DNA of 64,000 bases, from NCBI GenBank assembly GCA_021229015.1, contig CM037780.1:64519354-64583353 (forward strand), given 5' to 3'. The notes beneath the pieces are model-generated. The model saw only the letters and a program-made list of their open reading frames with translations, was not told the DNA's origin and did not search any database. This document shows, piece by piece, positions 53,370 through 64,000 of this stretch (positions are counted from its first letter, which is position 1; each line of letters starts with the position of its first letter). Origin of the DNA: Solen grandis (lineage: Eukaryota; Mollusca; Bivalvia; Adapedonta; Solenidae). A program made the translations under genes and the position numbers.

Positions 53370-56300
53370 GACATATTGCCACTTGGCATCTTGATTCCTT
53401 TTCCCGGCGATATCACAGTGCTTTCACTTTCGATATTTCTTCCAAAAGACGAAATTATTTTATTTATGAAAGTGTAGTCGTAAAGTACAGATAATGTAAG
53501 AGAACATCAACCATAAAGACATTTTTGGTGTACTCGGTGCTGATCTAAAAGACGTGTAAGGCAGGACTTATCGACAGTCGTAAAAGATAATTCTTGGATA
53601 TGTATTACATTTTGTGACAGGCAATAAAAACAAACTTTTAATTACTTAGAATTACTGAAAGATTTATATGAAAGTATAAGCCTGTCCAAAATTATATTTA
53701 TTTCAATCTTGATATGTATACACATGAGTATATATAACAGCTGAAATAATTAAATAATATTAAAGAAGTAAAGAAGTTGTCAAGTGCAATAGTGTATGTG
53801 TGTGATTTAAGTCTTATCAGTTTTGCATGTTTTTGCATTTGACTGAATAAAAAATCTATGAAACTATTCTTCCTGAAGTTTGTGCAACAGCGATGGAAAT
53901 TTCTGGCATTGATTTTGTGTAGCAATAAGATTTCCCGGATTAAACAGTAATGGTAATTTCGGTTTATATGATAGCCTAACAGACAGATATCCTTTTGATG
54001 GGATAGAAGACGGAGAATTTTCTTTCGTCATTATTTTGTTACATACAGTATTATCTACTTTCGGCGATGGAATGAAGCCAAAAATTAGAAATGGCAGGTT
54101 TTCGAGCCAATATGGATAAGACGTTTTTGACACAGGGTTTAAGATCCTAATCACAGCGCCGATGAGCAAACGACAGTGTTGGAGCGGGGACATGTTTTTG
54201 TGAAACAGTGTATGTATGTCTTATGTCTTCTCTCTGGGTATAGATAAAGAAGAAGAAGAAAATAAGACATTAGTGTCAATGTGACTGATATATGAGACGT
54301 AATATTTTGCGTGTGTCGTCTATTGCGGAAATGGAATGTAACGCAACGTGCGTCCGTGACAAGACAAAGGCTTTGCCAATTTCTGTTTGCCCCTTCAATC
54401 ATCTTTCTACAATCAGCTACGGTAACCAGTGACATTATTTCCTTCTCTTAAACCAGGCCTCCGATTTGATAAATGACTGAAAAAGTCGAAGTACATGATT
54501 TTATTATTATTATTATTATTTGTCTAAAATAATTCTGTAATGAACCTGAAAAGTTAGTTCTAACTCCTTAAGAGTGTTTTGTTTTCCCACTAAGTACGGA
54601 TCCATCCGTATTGGTTGTCCCAGTGATTACACAAATGGGAAAAACTGACAACCTGCACAATCTACCCATTGATAATCCAGGTGTCAGTATCTCTGATCTG
54701 TAAGGGGATAAGAACAATATATATATATATATATATGAACCTCATTTAAATATGCAGACTTTTGCTGTGATGTATTACAAGCTTCATGCAAGGGGGAATT
54801 CTCTGTCAGGAACATCAGCCTTAGACTAATATGTTTTTATCTCTCGGTGGACTGAATAAGGATAATAAGGATAAATTACCGATGGAACAAAGTTTCGAAG
54901 ACCAACTGAACTTAAACAAATTTGACTATAAATGAAATTAGTTTTAAAGTAAACGTTAAATGATAATATCACAGAAGACAGAAGTTTAAACATGATTTTC
55001 CATCATTTATTTTTTTTTTTTTATGAACAAGAAATTAAATATGATTCAATTCACTGATACTCGAAGATTTCCGAGGGCTATAAATCCAATGATGGTAGAA
55101 AAGCGTGACTGTTGCTTACAGTAGCTCTTTTCACGAATATAAATAAGTGATTACAGGTTATTTAATTATCATAATATTTAAATACAATCAAAGGTCTGTC
55201 TTTGCACAAAATGCAACTCTGGCCTGTTCTTATCATAAAGACAGGACGGTGCAACTTCTGTTATGTTATCATCAATTCTATAGATGAATCATCCCGCTGG
55301 TCAATAGGTAAGATTGTTCTTGTGTCAATATGAAAACATTCTGTATACGTGTTATCTGTATGTGATGCCAAAATTTTATTGGAGTGATCATCCATGTCTT
55401 GCAGTATTGTGAAGATTGCCCGCTGCGTATCTGTTCGATAATGGCAAATGTTACTCTGATAAGGCATAACAAATGACGTGATTTAATTGTACTAATATAA
55501 GAAACAATATGTAGGGACCTCTTAATACACCAGATCAATTTAATATATCTTACGTAATGATCGTACACAATTGCATTATCACTCAAGCATTGCGTTATTG
55601 GAAAGACTATCTACCGCTGATCATTTCAAAGCCAATGCTATTCTGATGAGATCTGACCCATCACGTGATGATAAAACAACCTGTGGGAGTATCAAAAGTA
55701 CAGAACTCTAGGGGAGCGTGACAATATCACATGGCATCGAACAATACAATGCGTGATGGAGGCGTGTAGGGGCGGATCATGTTGCATGTAGATGTTATTA
55801 AAACCACCCAGAATTCTCAAGAGAAATTCCACGATGATCACGGAACCCTGTGAATTAGGGGATATTGTCTTCAAAATGATTTATTACCCATTTATTCAAT
55901 TTTGTATCGCCTAGATCTACTCATCCTCTTCCGTTTGGTTAGGGTGCTCGGGTTTTTTCTGTTTGGCAGATTCTGACTTCCGCTGCAATAAAGTACCAGG
56001 ATAAACATACTCAGCAGGTCTCGTGTTATAAACTGTTTTATTAACTACAAATCATTCATGACTATTTGTATTTTCGCGAGAACAAATTGTCTGTACTCAG
56101 TTTTCCCTCAGTTTTCCCTCAGACTAGTGTCTATCTATGTCTTATGATGAGAATACGACGTTTGTAAGTTGTTTTTAAATTGTTCTTCTCTAAGATAAAT
56201 AACAACATAATTGTACTGGAAAATTAACATATTAATATGTTTTCTATGTATCAATTATCGGGATGAACAGTAAAGTGGAGGAAAGAATTATGGCCAGTGT

Positions 56301-56510
56301 ATGCTTCCACAGGATGAGGACATGTGTCACGGTTGGTAACATGTAAAGTTCTTTAAGTTGCGAGGTTTTTTTGTTTGTTTGTTGTTGTTGTTTTTTTTCT
56401 CTCAATTATTTCAGTGCCTTTAGCAACTTCAAACAAAATCTAATACAGATAAGCAATGGATTATTTTATGTAAAATTGCCTATATGATAGAGGAATTGGA
56501 AGTTTAAAGT
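53370..56510. other. Unrecognised intergenic stretch
   Basis: (AT)n at 54717-54737 and (ATT)n at 54502-54521. Minus frames at 53864-54193 and 54151-54435 (109 and 94 codons, overlapping, different frames) show no family resemblance and are not called. 55260-55870 is likewise unassigned. Confidence 0.4.
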
Positions 56511-56513
56511 CTT

Positions 56514-56675
56514 TTAAGGTAAAGACCCTGTAATGGTTCCGCTATATTTCGGACGTTATGACTTTTCACGGAGATAACCAAGTTTTCCTAATGCTTCATT
56601 CGGTTACCTTGGTTATCTTGGTAGATATTAAGTGGTCCAAGAGGTAGCGGAACAATTACAGGGACTTTACCTTAA
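56514..56675. mobile_element. TTAA-flanked MITE with 27-bp terminal inverted repeats
   Basis: TTAA (56514-56517) GGTAAAGACCCTGTAATGGT TCCGCTA ... TAGCGGAACAATTACAGGGA CTTTACC TTAA (56672-56675). The ends differ at two positions. Inside, GATAACCAAG and CTTGGTTATC form a second inverted pair. It is non-coding. The target duplication suggests the piggyBac group, but the end sequence is different from the CCCTTTCCC family at 859 and 57229. Confidence 0.85.
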
Positions 56676-57228
56676 ACTGTCGTTCTGGGGTTTAACAGAT
56701 TCTCATAAGGAAACCCCTCCATTTGACCCAGATCGCCAGTAGTATATTTGGCTTGTCATAATAAATTTACGTGATGTTTTACAGTAATTTACATTGATAT
56801 ATAATATCATGCTTGTTATTCAAGCTTCTGAGCAAATTTTAGTCCATTTAGAAGAAAAAGACATTTTCGTGAAAGGAATAAAGATGTATCATTTCCTTGA
56901 CAAGAAAGAAAAGTTACAAAGTTAGTGTATTACACATGTACAAAATACTTTCTAGTTCCTAGTAATTTGGTAAAATGTCAGTGTCGCGTTGTTTAAAATG
57001 TAGGGCTTCAAGTACTGGGACCATAAAGAATCAGTCGTATCCCAATCAAGATAAAGTTCAATAACTTTTCACATTGTTTAGGCGAGGTGGTGGTATTCAT
57101 CACCTTATGTGACAACTGTAGTAGTTGTGTTCTCCATTAAGCAAAGTCAGTTTGTTTCCAATCGTCTTATAATGGCTAAATGGGCAGACAGTTCAAACTG
57201 TAAATTGCTTATCATGTTAAGTGTTAAC

Positions 57229-57524
57229 TTAACCCTTTCCCTCATATAGACTCAATTAACCCTTTCCCTCATTTAGACTCATTTAACCCTTTCCCTTATA
57301 TAGACTCATTTTGACGCACTCAATAGGTACCACATAAAGCCTGATCTGCAGAAAACCACAGTTAAACCTTACCAAATTTAATTATAAAGTCCTCATTTCC
57401 AGACCACTGAGGAGCAGCGAACAGCATAAAACCTGATCAGCCTGCGAGTTACTCGCAGGCTGATCTGGTTTTATGTTGTTCGCATAGGTCTTTTCATGGT
57501 GTCCTCTATGAGGGAAAGGGTTAA
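57229..57524. mobile_element. TTAA-flanked MITE (piggyBac-like), copy 2, with triplicated left end
   Basis: The right end is ATGAGGGAAAGGG-TTAA (57524). The left end TTAACCCTTTCCCTCAT plus ATAGACTCA occurs three times, at 57229, 57256 and 57283. The body matches 859-1073. The central hairpin is complete here: GCGAACAGCATAAAACC ... GATCAGCCTGCGAGTTACTC GCAGGCTGATC ... GGTTTTATG.TGTTCGC, about 67 bp. Confidence 0.85.
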
Positions 57525-58598
57525 CTAGCATATAACATGTATAAGAATATTGAATGTCTTACTTATTTACCAGCGTAAGTTGTGATATATATATTTATTA
57601 AACTAAAAACGCTGTAATGTTTTTATCTAGTTTAAAGAATACTGTATATGTATGTTGGATACAGCAGTCTTGGTGTTTATACAAATGACCATAGTTCAGC
57701 ATAGTCCAAATAGCCATATGTCAAACATAATACAATATTTTTAATTAGTAATACCTGAACCAGCATGCATTCTTAAGACGTATCCTACAGTAACAGTTTC
57801 TTTTACTTTATATACAAAGAAAGGAAATGAAAACAAACGCAGAGTATTTTCTTAAATTGTGCATGATTATACAAAATCACACTTGAAGCAATTTCATGAA
57901 AAAAAAAATGTGTTCCAATTCTAAATTTTGAGTTATCTGCATTTAAAAATGAGTTTTATGCTCTTTTCTGTCATTTTAAATGGTAGATAAATCAAAACCA
58001 ACTTATCGATAACTAAATTAATTTCACATTTTTGTTTAGTAATTTCATTTCCAGTCATTATTCAAAGTTTAAAACAATTATATATATCACAGTTTTCACC
58101 AAGTTTCAACATGTAAACATACTGCGCTTTTCTTGAAAGCAAAACAAAAAAAAATGAACTTTTTTTATATTTGTGTAAGCGGCTAAAGTATAGAATCAAT
58201 CACATATAACTTATGAAATTTTTACACAGTGACAGAAAAATACGGTACCAAATGAGGAAATGAAATCAAATGAGGTGTTGCTATCCATAATATTGACTTA
58301 TCTGACCTTGAAAATTACATAATAGAGCAAAGAACTCACTGTCATTGGTAGATAACTAAAACAAAAATAGACTGGGGGACTCCATTTTCCAAATAAACTT
58401 GTTTTTATTATGGTTCAAGAAAATTCTCTGCATTAATTTTTTATTTTCCTCCGTCCATATAGTAAATAACGCGTCTTTAAGCAGAGGATAAAGTATATTT
58501 AGACGTTTTATAATGTTTGATTAAAACTGATATTATCAATATACCACAGATCTGATCTATAGAACATTATTAAGCAACTTTCATAGAACCAACCTATA
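57525..58598. other. Unrecognised AT-rich stretch
   Basis: No gene, repeat or RNA recognised. Confidence 0.5.
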
Positions 58599-58599
58599 T

Positions 58600-59060
58600 C
58601 TAGATACCAACCTTATCTAGATACCAACCTACATCTAGATACCAACCTATATCTAGATACCAACCTATATCTAGATACCAGCCTATATCTAGATACCAGC
58701 CTATATCTAGATACCAGCCTTTATCTAGATACCAACCTATATCTAGATACCAGCCTAGATCTAGAAACCAGCCTTTATCTAGATACCAACCTATATCTAG
58801 ATACCAGCCTAGATACCAACCTATATCTAGATACCAGCCTATATCTAGATACCAGCCTATATCTAGATACCAGCCTATATCTAGATACCAGCCTTTATCT
58901 AGATACCAACCTATATCTAGATACCAGCCTAGATCTAGAAACCAGCCTTTATCTAGATACCAACCTATATCTAGATACCAGCCTAGATACCAACCTATAT
59001 CTAGATACCAGCCTATATCTAGATACCAACCTATATCTAGATACCAACCTATATCTAGCA
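58600..59060. repeat. 18-bp minisatellite with a 174-bp higher-order period
   Basis: Units of CTAGATACCAACCTATAT, with variants ending in AGCCTATAT, AGCCTTTAT and AGCCTAGAT. Marker variants (AGCCTAGATCTAGAAACC at 58752 and 58926; the 12-bp truncated unit at 58801 and 58975) recur 174 bp apart, i.e. nine full units plus one 12-bp unit. Because 18 and 12 are multiples of three, the minus frame stays open for 185 codons (59157-58600) as repeats of DIGWYL with variants DKGWFL and DLGWYL. I regard it as a minisatellite ORF, not an established gene. Confidence 0.93.
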
Positions 59061-59159
59061 AAACCTTTTTTCCTACAAGGCTTTTATTTATTCGGGCCGT
59101 TTTTACAGATTTGTCGATTTTTATATACACGTTCCTGTTAAAAAAACAACGCCACAAAT

Positions 59160-60528
59160 GATTGTGGATTCCAAAACAAACTCACATAAAAGTTGTCATT
59201 TCGGCGATTTCTTTAGCTTTTTACTTCATATTTCCTGATCTTGAATTTTAGGCTTTGTAGTAAACCATTTCTTTTTTCATAATAAACACTATTGCCGCAG
59301 TCATGTCTACATATACTATCCTAATCATCATAAGCGTCAAGACCAAAGTATTTGACGAGCGTAACAAGCATTTGTAATCTAGTACATTTAGTATTAAGGC
59401 ATTAAGATGTATCATTTATATTTTTTATGTAAATAAATGTTATTCCGTGAAATTGTCGAGGACAAAATAATGCGAATAAGAGACAGAAACCCCCCTTTTT
59501 AGAAATAATTGAATAAACAGATCGAATACGCAGTGGTTTTGGAATAACAGCCCATTTTGATATATTTAAATGAATGCTGATTTTTAGCATTTTCAAAACA
59601 CAACCTCATTTGCAAGACAAAGAACTTCAATTTTAATTTTCGTAAAAAACAATATCAGAAGAGGCTCGTGCAATTAATATTACGTGATAAATGGCGTATG
59701 TTTCAGTTTACCGACGCAATGTTTCTGACATGTAAAGTGTATCATGTTTCGGATACTCCATATGTTAAGATGTAAATTGTCACAATGTCAGTACAGTCAC
59801 GTTAGAGTGTTATTTCGACAAAAAGAACGTCTGCTTGTTTTTATAACATTCGTTTCAAATAGTTTATTACTTATAAATTAATTAAGAATGTTTAATATAA
59901 TTAAATTTTGTTTTCCTTTCAGCATAAGATTGCAGATTGCTACATAGAAACAGCTCAGTAGCTCGAAAATGAACTCGGTAACCAATATATTTTCATTGTA
60001 CCATTAAATAATATTTACAAGAAAAACGAAAACAAAATCTTTGGAAGGTTTTTCTGTAAAACAAAATATAGAAAAAATGTTTGAAAAGAAGCTATTTTTT
60101 ATCTTACTTTTCCAAAATGTCTATTGGTTTTTGTCAATAAGTACCTGAGGTAAATGTAACTTACAAATTCAGATAGATTTAATTATTACAAATGAATTGC
60201 TACTATATCTGTCTTTTATATGTATATCGTTCACTTTTTTTTAAAAAAGAACATAATATTTGAGCTATTTATTTATCAGAATCAGTTACCATGGATATGC
60301 AAACGTAGACAAATAGAAAAGAAAAATAAATAAATAAAAAGAAAAAAAGAAAAAAGAAAAAGAAAACGAGCACGGTGACCTATCAATGTTTTTACATTTT
60401 CGTATTCAACACATTTCCTTTTCCAAAATGTATGTGAAAATCGGAAACTTCTTTTTAAAAAAAATATATATAACTTTCTACCTTAAATATAAATGTTAAG
60501 GCGAAAGCAGAATGGGTATCTATCATTT
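59160..60528. other. Unrecognised AT-rich stretch
   Basis: A/T-rich with purine tracts (60310-60370). No gene recognised. Confidence 0.5.
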
Positions 60529-60529
60529 G

Positions 60530-63500
60530 GTTAAAGGAACTGTAATAAACGCAACATAGTGAAGATGATTCTAATTACGCTTACCTGAAGCATCTATAAT
60601 TAGCAAATACACAGATGTTTATGTATTGTTAAATTATTTTCAATTCAGATAGGATGAAAATTTGTTCATTCATTTGCTTCAAGTTTCATTGATAAATGAT
60701 GTAACGCCAGCAAATTGGCGGCACCGTTTCATGAATTTTTATTAAATTCATTCCAAAATTAGAAAACTACATTCTATTCAAATGGATAGAATTACTGGCA
60801 TCAATTAAGATTTGATAAATGATGGGAAATAAGGATTTATTGCAGTATAAACTAATTTGATTAGGTTGGGAAATTTGAAAATTCCCATTCAGATAAAAAA
60901 AATCAACACCATAAAATATCCACGGAATAAAATGACGATTTGTCAGTGTTTAGCTTGATTCGTCATATTTATTGAACGGTATGCACTTTTTATAAAACTA
61001 ATTGTTATAATGATAGAAAATCGAAGAATATTATTTCTTGCACATGGTTTTGTATTGAACGAAATAGTTTAAAAGCATAAATCATCGTTTATTTGCTGAA
61101 AAATCTTGTAAACTGAAAGAGAAAAACACAATTAATAATATTATATAAGTTATTTGCATCATTATATATTTTACATATATATGCGAATATTTGAATCACC
61201 GACTAACAAATAGTCCAGGAAAGAGAGATTCTACTTAAAATTTATTCCCGTGGATTACTTACATATCAGTCTTGTTAAATTCTCTATGAGTTATTACAAT
61301 GAGAATTATCTTTCTAAATGGATCCTATGCCCATAAAAAGCAATTTTAAGGTTATATGAATTTAATATAATCACATACATTTTTTAAATTTCAATTTAAA
61401 TTAAGGATTTGCTTGTCTTATTCTTTATCTTTTCAATTATAATTTCAACATTGCGATTGATATGGTTTTTATTAAATATTTTTTTAATGTAATTCTTTTT
61501 AGATAAACGTATTTATTGCGTATTATTAGTATTATCATTTGTTTATATTGTAATACTGCATCGGGCGAAAAAAAAAAAAAAAACAGAATGCGTTGTTTGT
61601 TTTACTTCGAGTAGTTTTATCAATGTGATATATTTTATTTCAATATTTTGGTACCTTACCATAACCTCGCTGACGATCTACGTAATAAACACCATACAAG
61701 GGTGATGGAAATCATAAGGTACAATGTAATCATTTTATATACATAACCTTAAAGGGCTTATTCTAATGTTAATGTGATTAAGGAATTTCATTCAAGCATG
61801 GCATATCATTTCTATTCTAATTATACTCGACAGATATATCAAGTGAAGGAAAAATTAATAAGACTATGTACGTTTGTACCAGCGCTGGTCAGCGTTTGAA
61901 AAATCTGAGGAATGAACCCAAATGTTGGCAAAATTCCGTTCGCGAGAAAGAATTTTCCACATCACTTTACGAGCGTTTTTCTTTCGGCGCATATCAAATT
62001 TTACGAATTAACTGCGTGTGCTAGCTCTTGGCAGCATTTGTCAGCGTTGAATTCATCTATTTGCGTAGGCAACTTTTACAAAGGCAGCAGCGGTCGCTGG
62101 CTTCGTCCAAATAAGACAAACGAATACTCAACATAAGTGACCTGAAGACAGCGTCAGTCAGAGAGGAAACGGAATCAACAAGACAACACCCTCACAAATT
62201 AAATTATTCTTCACTTAAGACGACGTTTGCCAACGGATTCCAGTATAGGCAAACATCATTTCTTATAAACTTTAAACAACTTATACAAGCGGAGCTGGAC
62301 CGTTTGTCCAAACGCCGATAAACGTTGTCCAAAAAAAACGAAGTGTGAACCAATCTTAAGTTCTGTTTATCTGATTAAGCATGTCCTGATATTGTCTAGT
62401 CAACAGCTTATTATTTGTTACACGAGACAGTTATCTTCGTTAAAAATGTCTGAAATTCCATTGACTTACCTCATGTAAATTCTTTTAGAGAATTTAAATG
62501 AAATACGTTGCATTCGACTAAATTAGGAAATCCACTTTGACATGAAATCTATTCAAATCCGATTCCCAAACTGATGACTTATTTTGAATATTCATTGCAA
62601 AAATTCATAAATTTATGAAATTATTTCAAAAGTATGTGTTTTTGGTTTACGGCGCCTGTCACATTTAACTCTGAATTGTTTAATGAAAAACAACTTGATT
62701 TAATTAATAAATTAGTCGTTATTTTTTTCACTATTTTATTACAGATACACAGTTTCATAAAGGTAATCAACTAATTGTATTCGATATTGCAAAAATTAAT
62801 AACTTGCTGCAATGCTAGAACACTATGAAAGCTGATGCATCAGAAGAACACATCAATAAACACTATGTCGGTTAAGAGCAGTATAATTATGATGGACGAA
62901 CTTGGAGACAAGAAAAATATACATTTTGGTGTAATTTATCTGATTATTGAACGAGTGACATACATACGTCCAGAAATCATCCAGCGCCCCAAGACTATTA
63001 AAAGTATGATGGAGAAATTGTGTATCCCATATTACCTTGTGATGACTGTAAACCCGCCCTCCGCATGGAGGATACTGCCATCTCACATTACGTTCTGAAG
63101 GAAGTTTATCCACATTTTACTGTACTGGACAAATTTCCGCAGTGATCCCCCGTGGTAACTACATGGTTGTCTGTTCCATTTCCTTGACTATCAAAGAGAC
63201 ATAGTATCGCGTATCAAAGTCTGAAAGCTCTTGTATTCATTACGTATTACAAAGCAAACTTCTTTAAGACATACAAAAGGTATTGATTCTTCAAAAAATA
63301 TTATTTTTTTTATTTCTGTGTTGTTATTCTTTTACAAGTTCGAATGCTTTAAATTTGCGACCTTTTAAAATGACAGTTGCAAAGGCGAACCGTCAGGATT
63401 TAAAAAATCCAAGTGCTGTATAATTTTCAACACAAATAAAAAACGAGGCTTAAATACACGGTGAAATAATTCTTTCTGTTAAAGATCGACTTAAAATGAT

Positions 63501-63745
63501 TGAAAGTCAAGCGTGGGATTTTAGAGCATCCCTTGACGGAACTTTTAAAGCTCTCCAGAAAAGGCAATTTTGCAACGCTGTCATTTCTGTTTATTATATC
63601 CTATCCAAGTACGTGTAATATGCGCCGCTAATTTATTGTTTTGCTTTTATTCTAGAAATTGATTTTGAATAAATTTCTCTTAAATTTCTATTTTGTGACT
63701 TTTTATGTGTACATAAATATATTGATATCATCATTCGATTATCGA
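60530..63745. repeat. Diverged copy of the 21.8-28.4 kb block
   Basis: Collinear with 21820-22015 (at 60535-60750), about 24590-24660 (GAGAGATTCTACTTAAAATT at 61223) and 27440-28390 (at 62805-63660), without the palindromic minisatellite and the AAAGCAGCTCGTTCACG unit found there. Short frames at 61912-62136 and 62835-63098 have no recognised domains, and the latter's frame is not kept in the 27.5-kb copy. 61870-61884 holds a short palindrome (ACCAGCGCTGGT). Confidence 0.65.
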
Positions 63746-64000
63746 GAACACATTCAATTCATTGTTATAAGTAATTACTGAAATAAGGTATATATTTCCA
63801 TATGATGCATTTGATACATGAAAAATAATAAATTCACAAATATTTTTGAAACAAGAAACATATCAAGAAACAAATGGCCATATATGGAAAAGAGCTGAAA
63901 GAAAAAAAAATATGGAGAATATCATGTCTTGATTATCTTTTCTAGATTTTCATGAATACAGCAAGAAATAGCAAACTTAAGTACATCGATTTTTATTGTA

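Noticed and set aside
53864..54435. Two overlapping minus ORFs (109 and 94 codons)
   Set aside because: Different frames, no recognisable family, no supporting splice sites.
58600..59060. CRISPR array (regular short repeats)
   Set aside because: Eukaryotic 18-bp minisatellite with no unique spacers; the 21-bp and 42-bp arrays likewise.

Overview
The window looks like nuclear DNA from a bivalve mollusc, probably a heterodont. That is an inference from three things: an AT-rich, intron-containing metazoan gene; tRNA-headed SINEs whose 3' module (ACTGAAATACTG ... GTTAAAC) is familiar from molluscs; and a repeat of the type CCCCCGCAACGAAG + (TCCG)n that is common in bivalves. There is one clear host gene. 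Most of the rest is transposable-element debris, minisatellites, local duplications and featureless AT-rich DNA. One assembly gap of 100 N lies at 28701-28800.

Layout. 1-8.4 kb: nine exons on + encoding the C-terminal half (end of the second membrane domain plus the whole second nucleotide-binding domain) of an ABCC5/MRP5-like ABC transporter. Exon phases join perfectly except for one extra base in exon 8, which shifts the frame just before the H-loop. Its introns carry five SINE pieces (two families) and a TTAA-flanked MITE. 8.4-11.5 kb: nothing recognised. 11.5-13.4 kb: minus-strand remnant of an RNase H-bearing LINE. 13.5-15.8 kb: Ty3/Gypsy fragments in the non-canonical order integrase then RNase H, followed by a possible LTR with a TATA/Inr promoter. 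16.3 kb: a LINE C-terminal fragment. 17.5-26.6 kb: a segmental duplication whose two copies each contain a palindromic minisatellite (21-bp units, then the same units inverted); between them lies a 1.2-kb TIR-like repeat element. 21.8-28.4 kb also matches, in the same order but more diverged, 60.5-63.7 kb at the far end of the window.

30.0-32.1 kb: a 5'-truncated LINE (catalytic YADD region deleted) inserted into a 42-bp minisatellite. 34.6-35.1 kb: a LINE ORF1 fragment with a solo LINE 3' tail beside it on the opposite strand. 36.3-40.7 kb: a long, badly decayed LINE (endonuclease, RT, C-terminal zinc-knuckle) with three copies of one SINE family in and around it. 42.4 kb: another SINE. 45.9-48.3 kb: a much better preserved LINE on minus with three frameshifts.

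48.9-52.9 kb contains the possible small host exons: an acidic/NLS mini-ORF with one frameshift and an ATGGCGG-initiated exon ending at a good splice donor. It also holds a striking 153-bp near-perfect palindrome and a nested foldback element. 53-60 kb: a tandemly arranged AGGTCA-type repeat, two TTAA-flanked MITEs (one with a triplicated terminal repeat), and an 18-bp minisatellite with a 174-bp higher-order period that stays open as a hexapeptide-repeat ORF. No tRNA, rRNA or CRISPR locus was found; all tRNA-like sequences are SINE heads.
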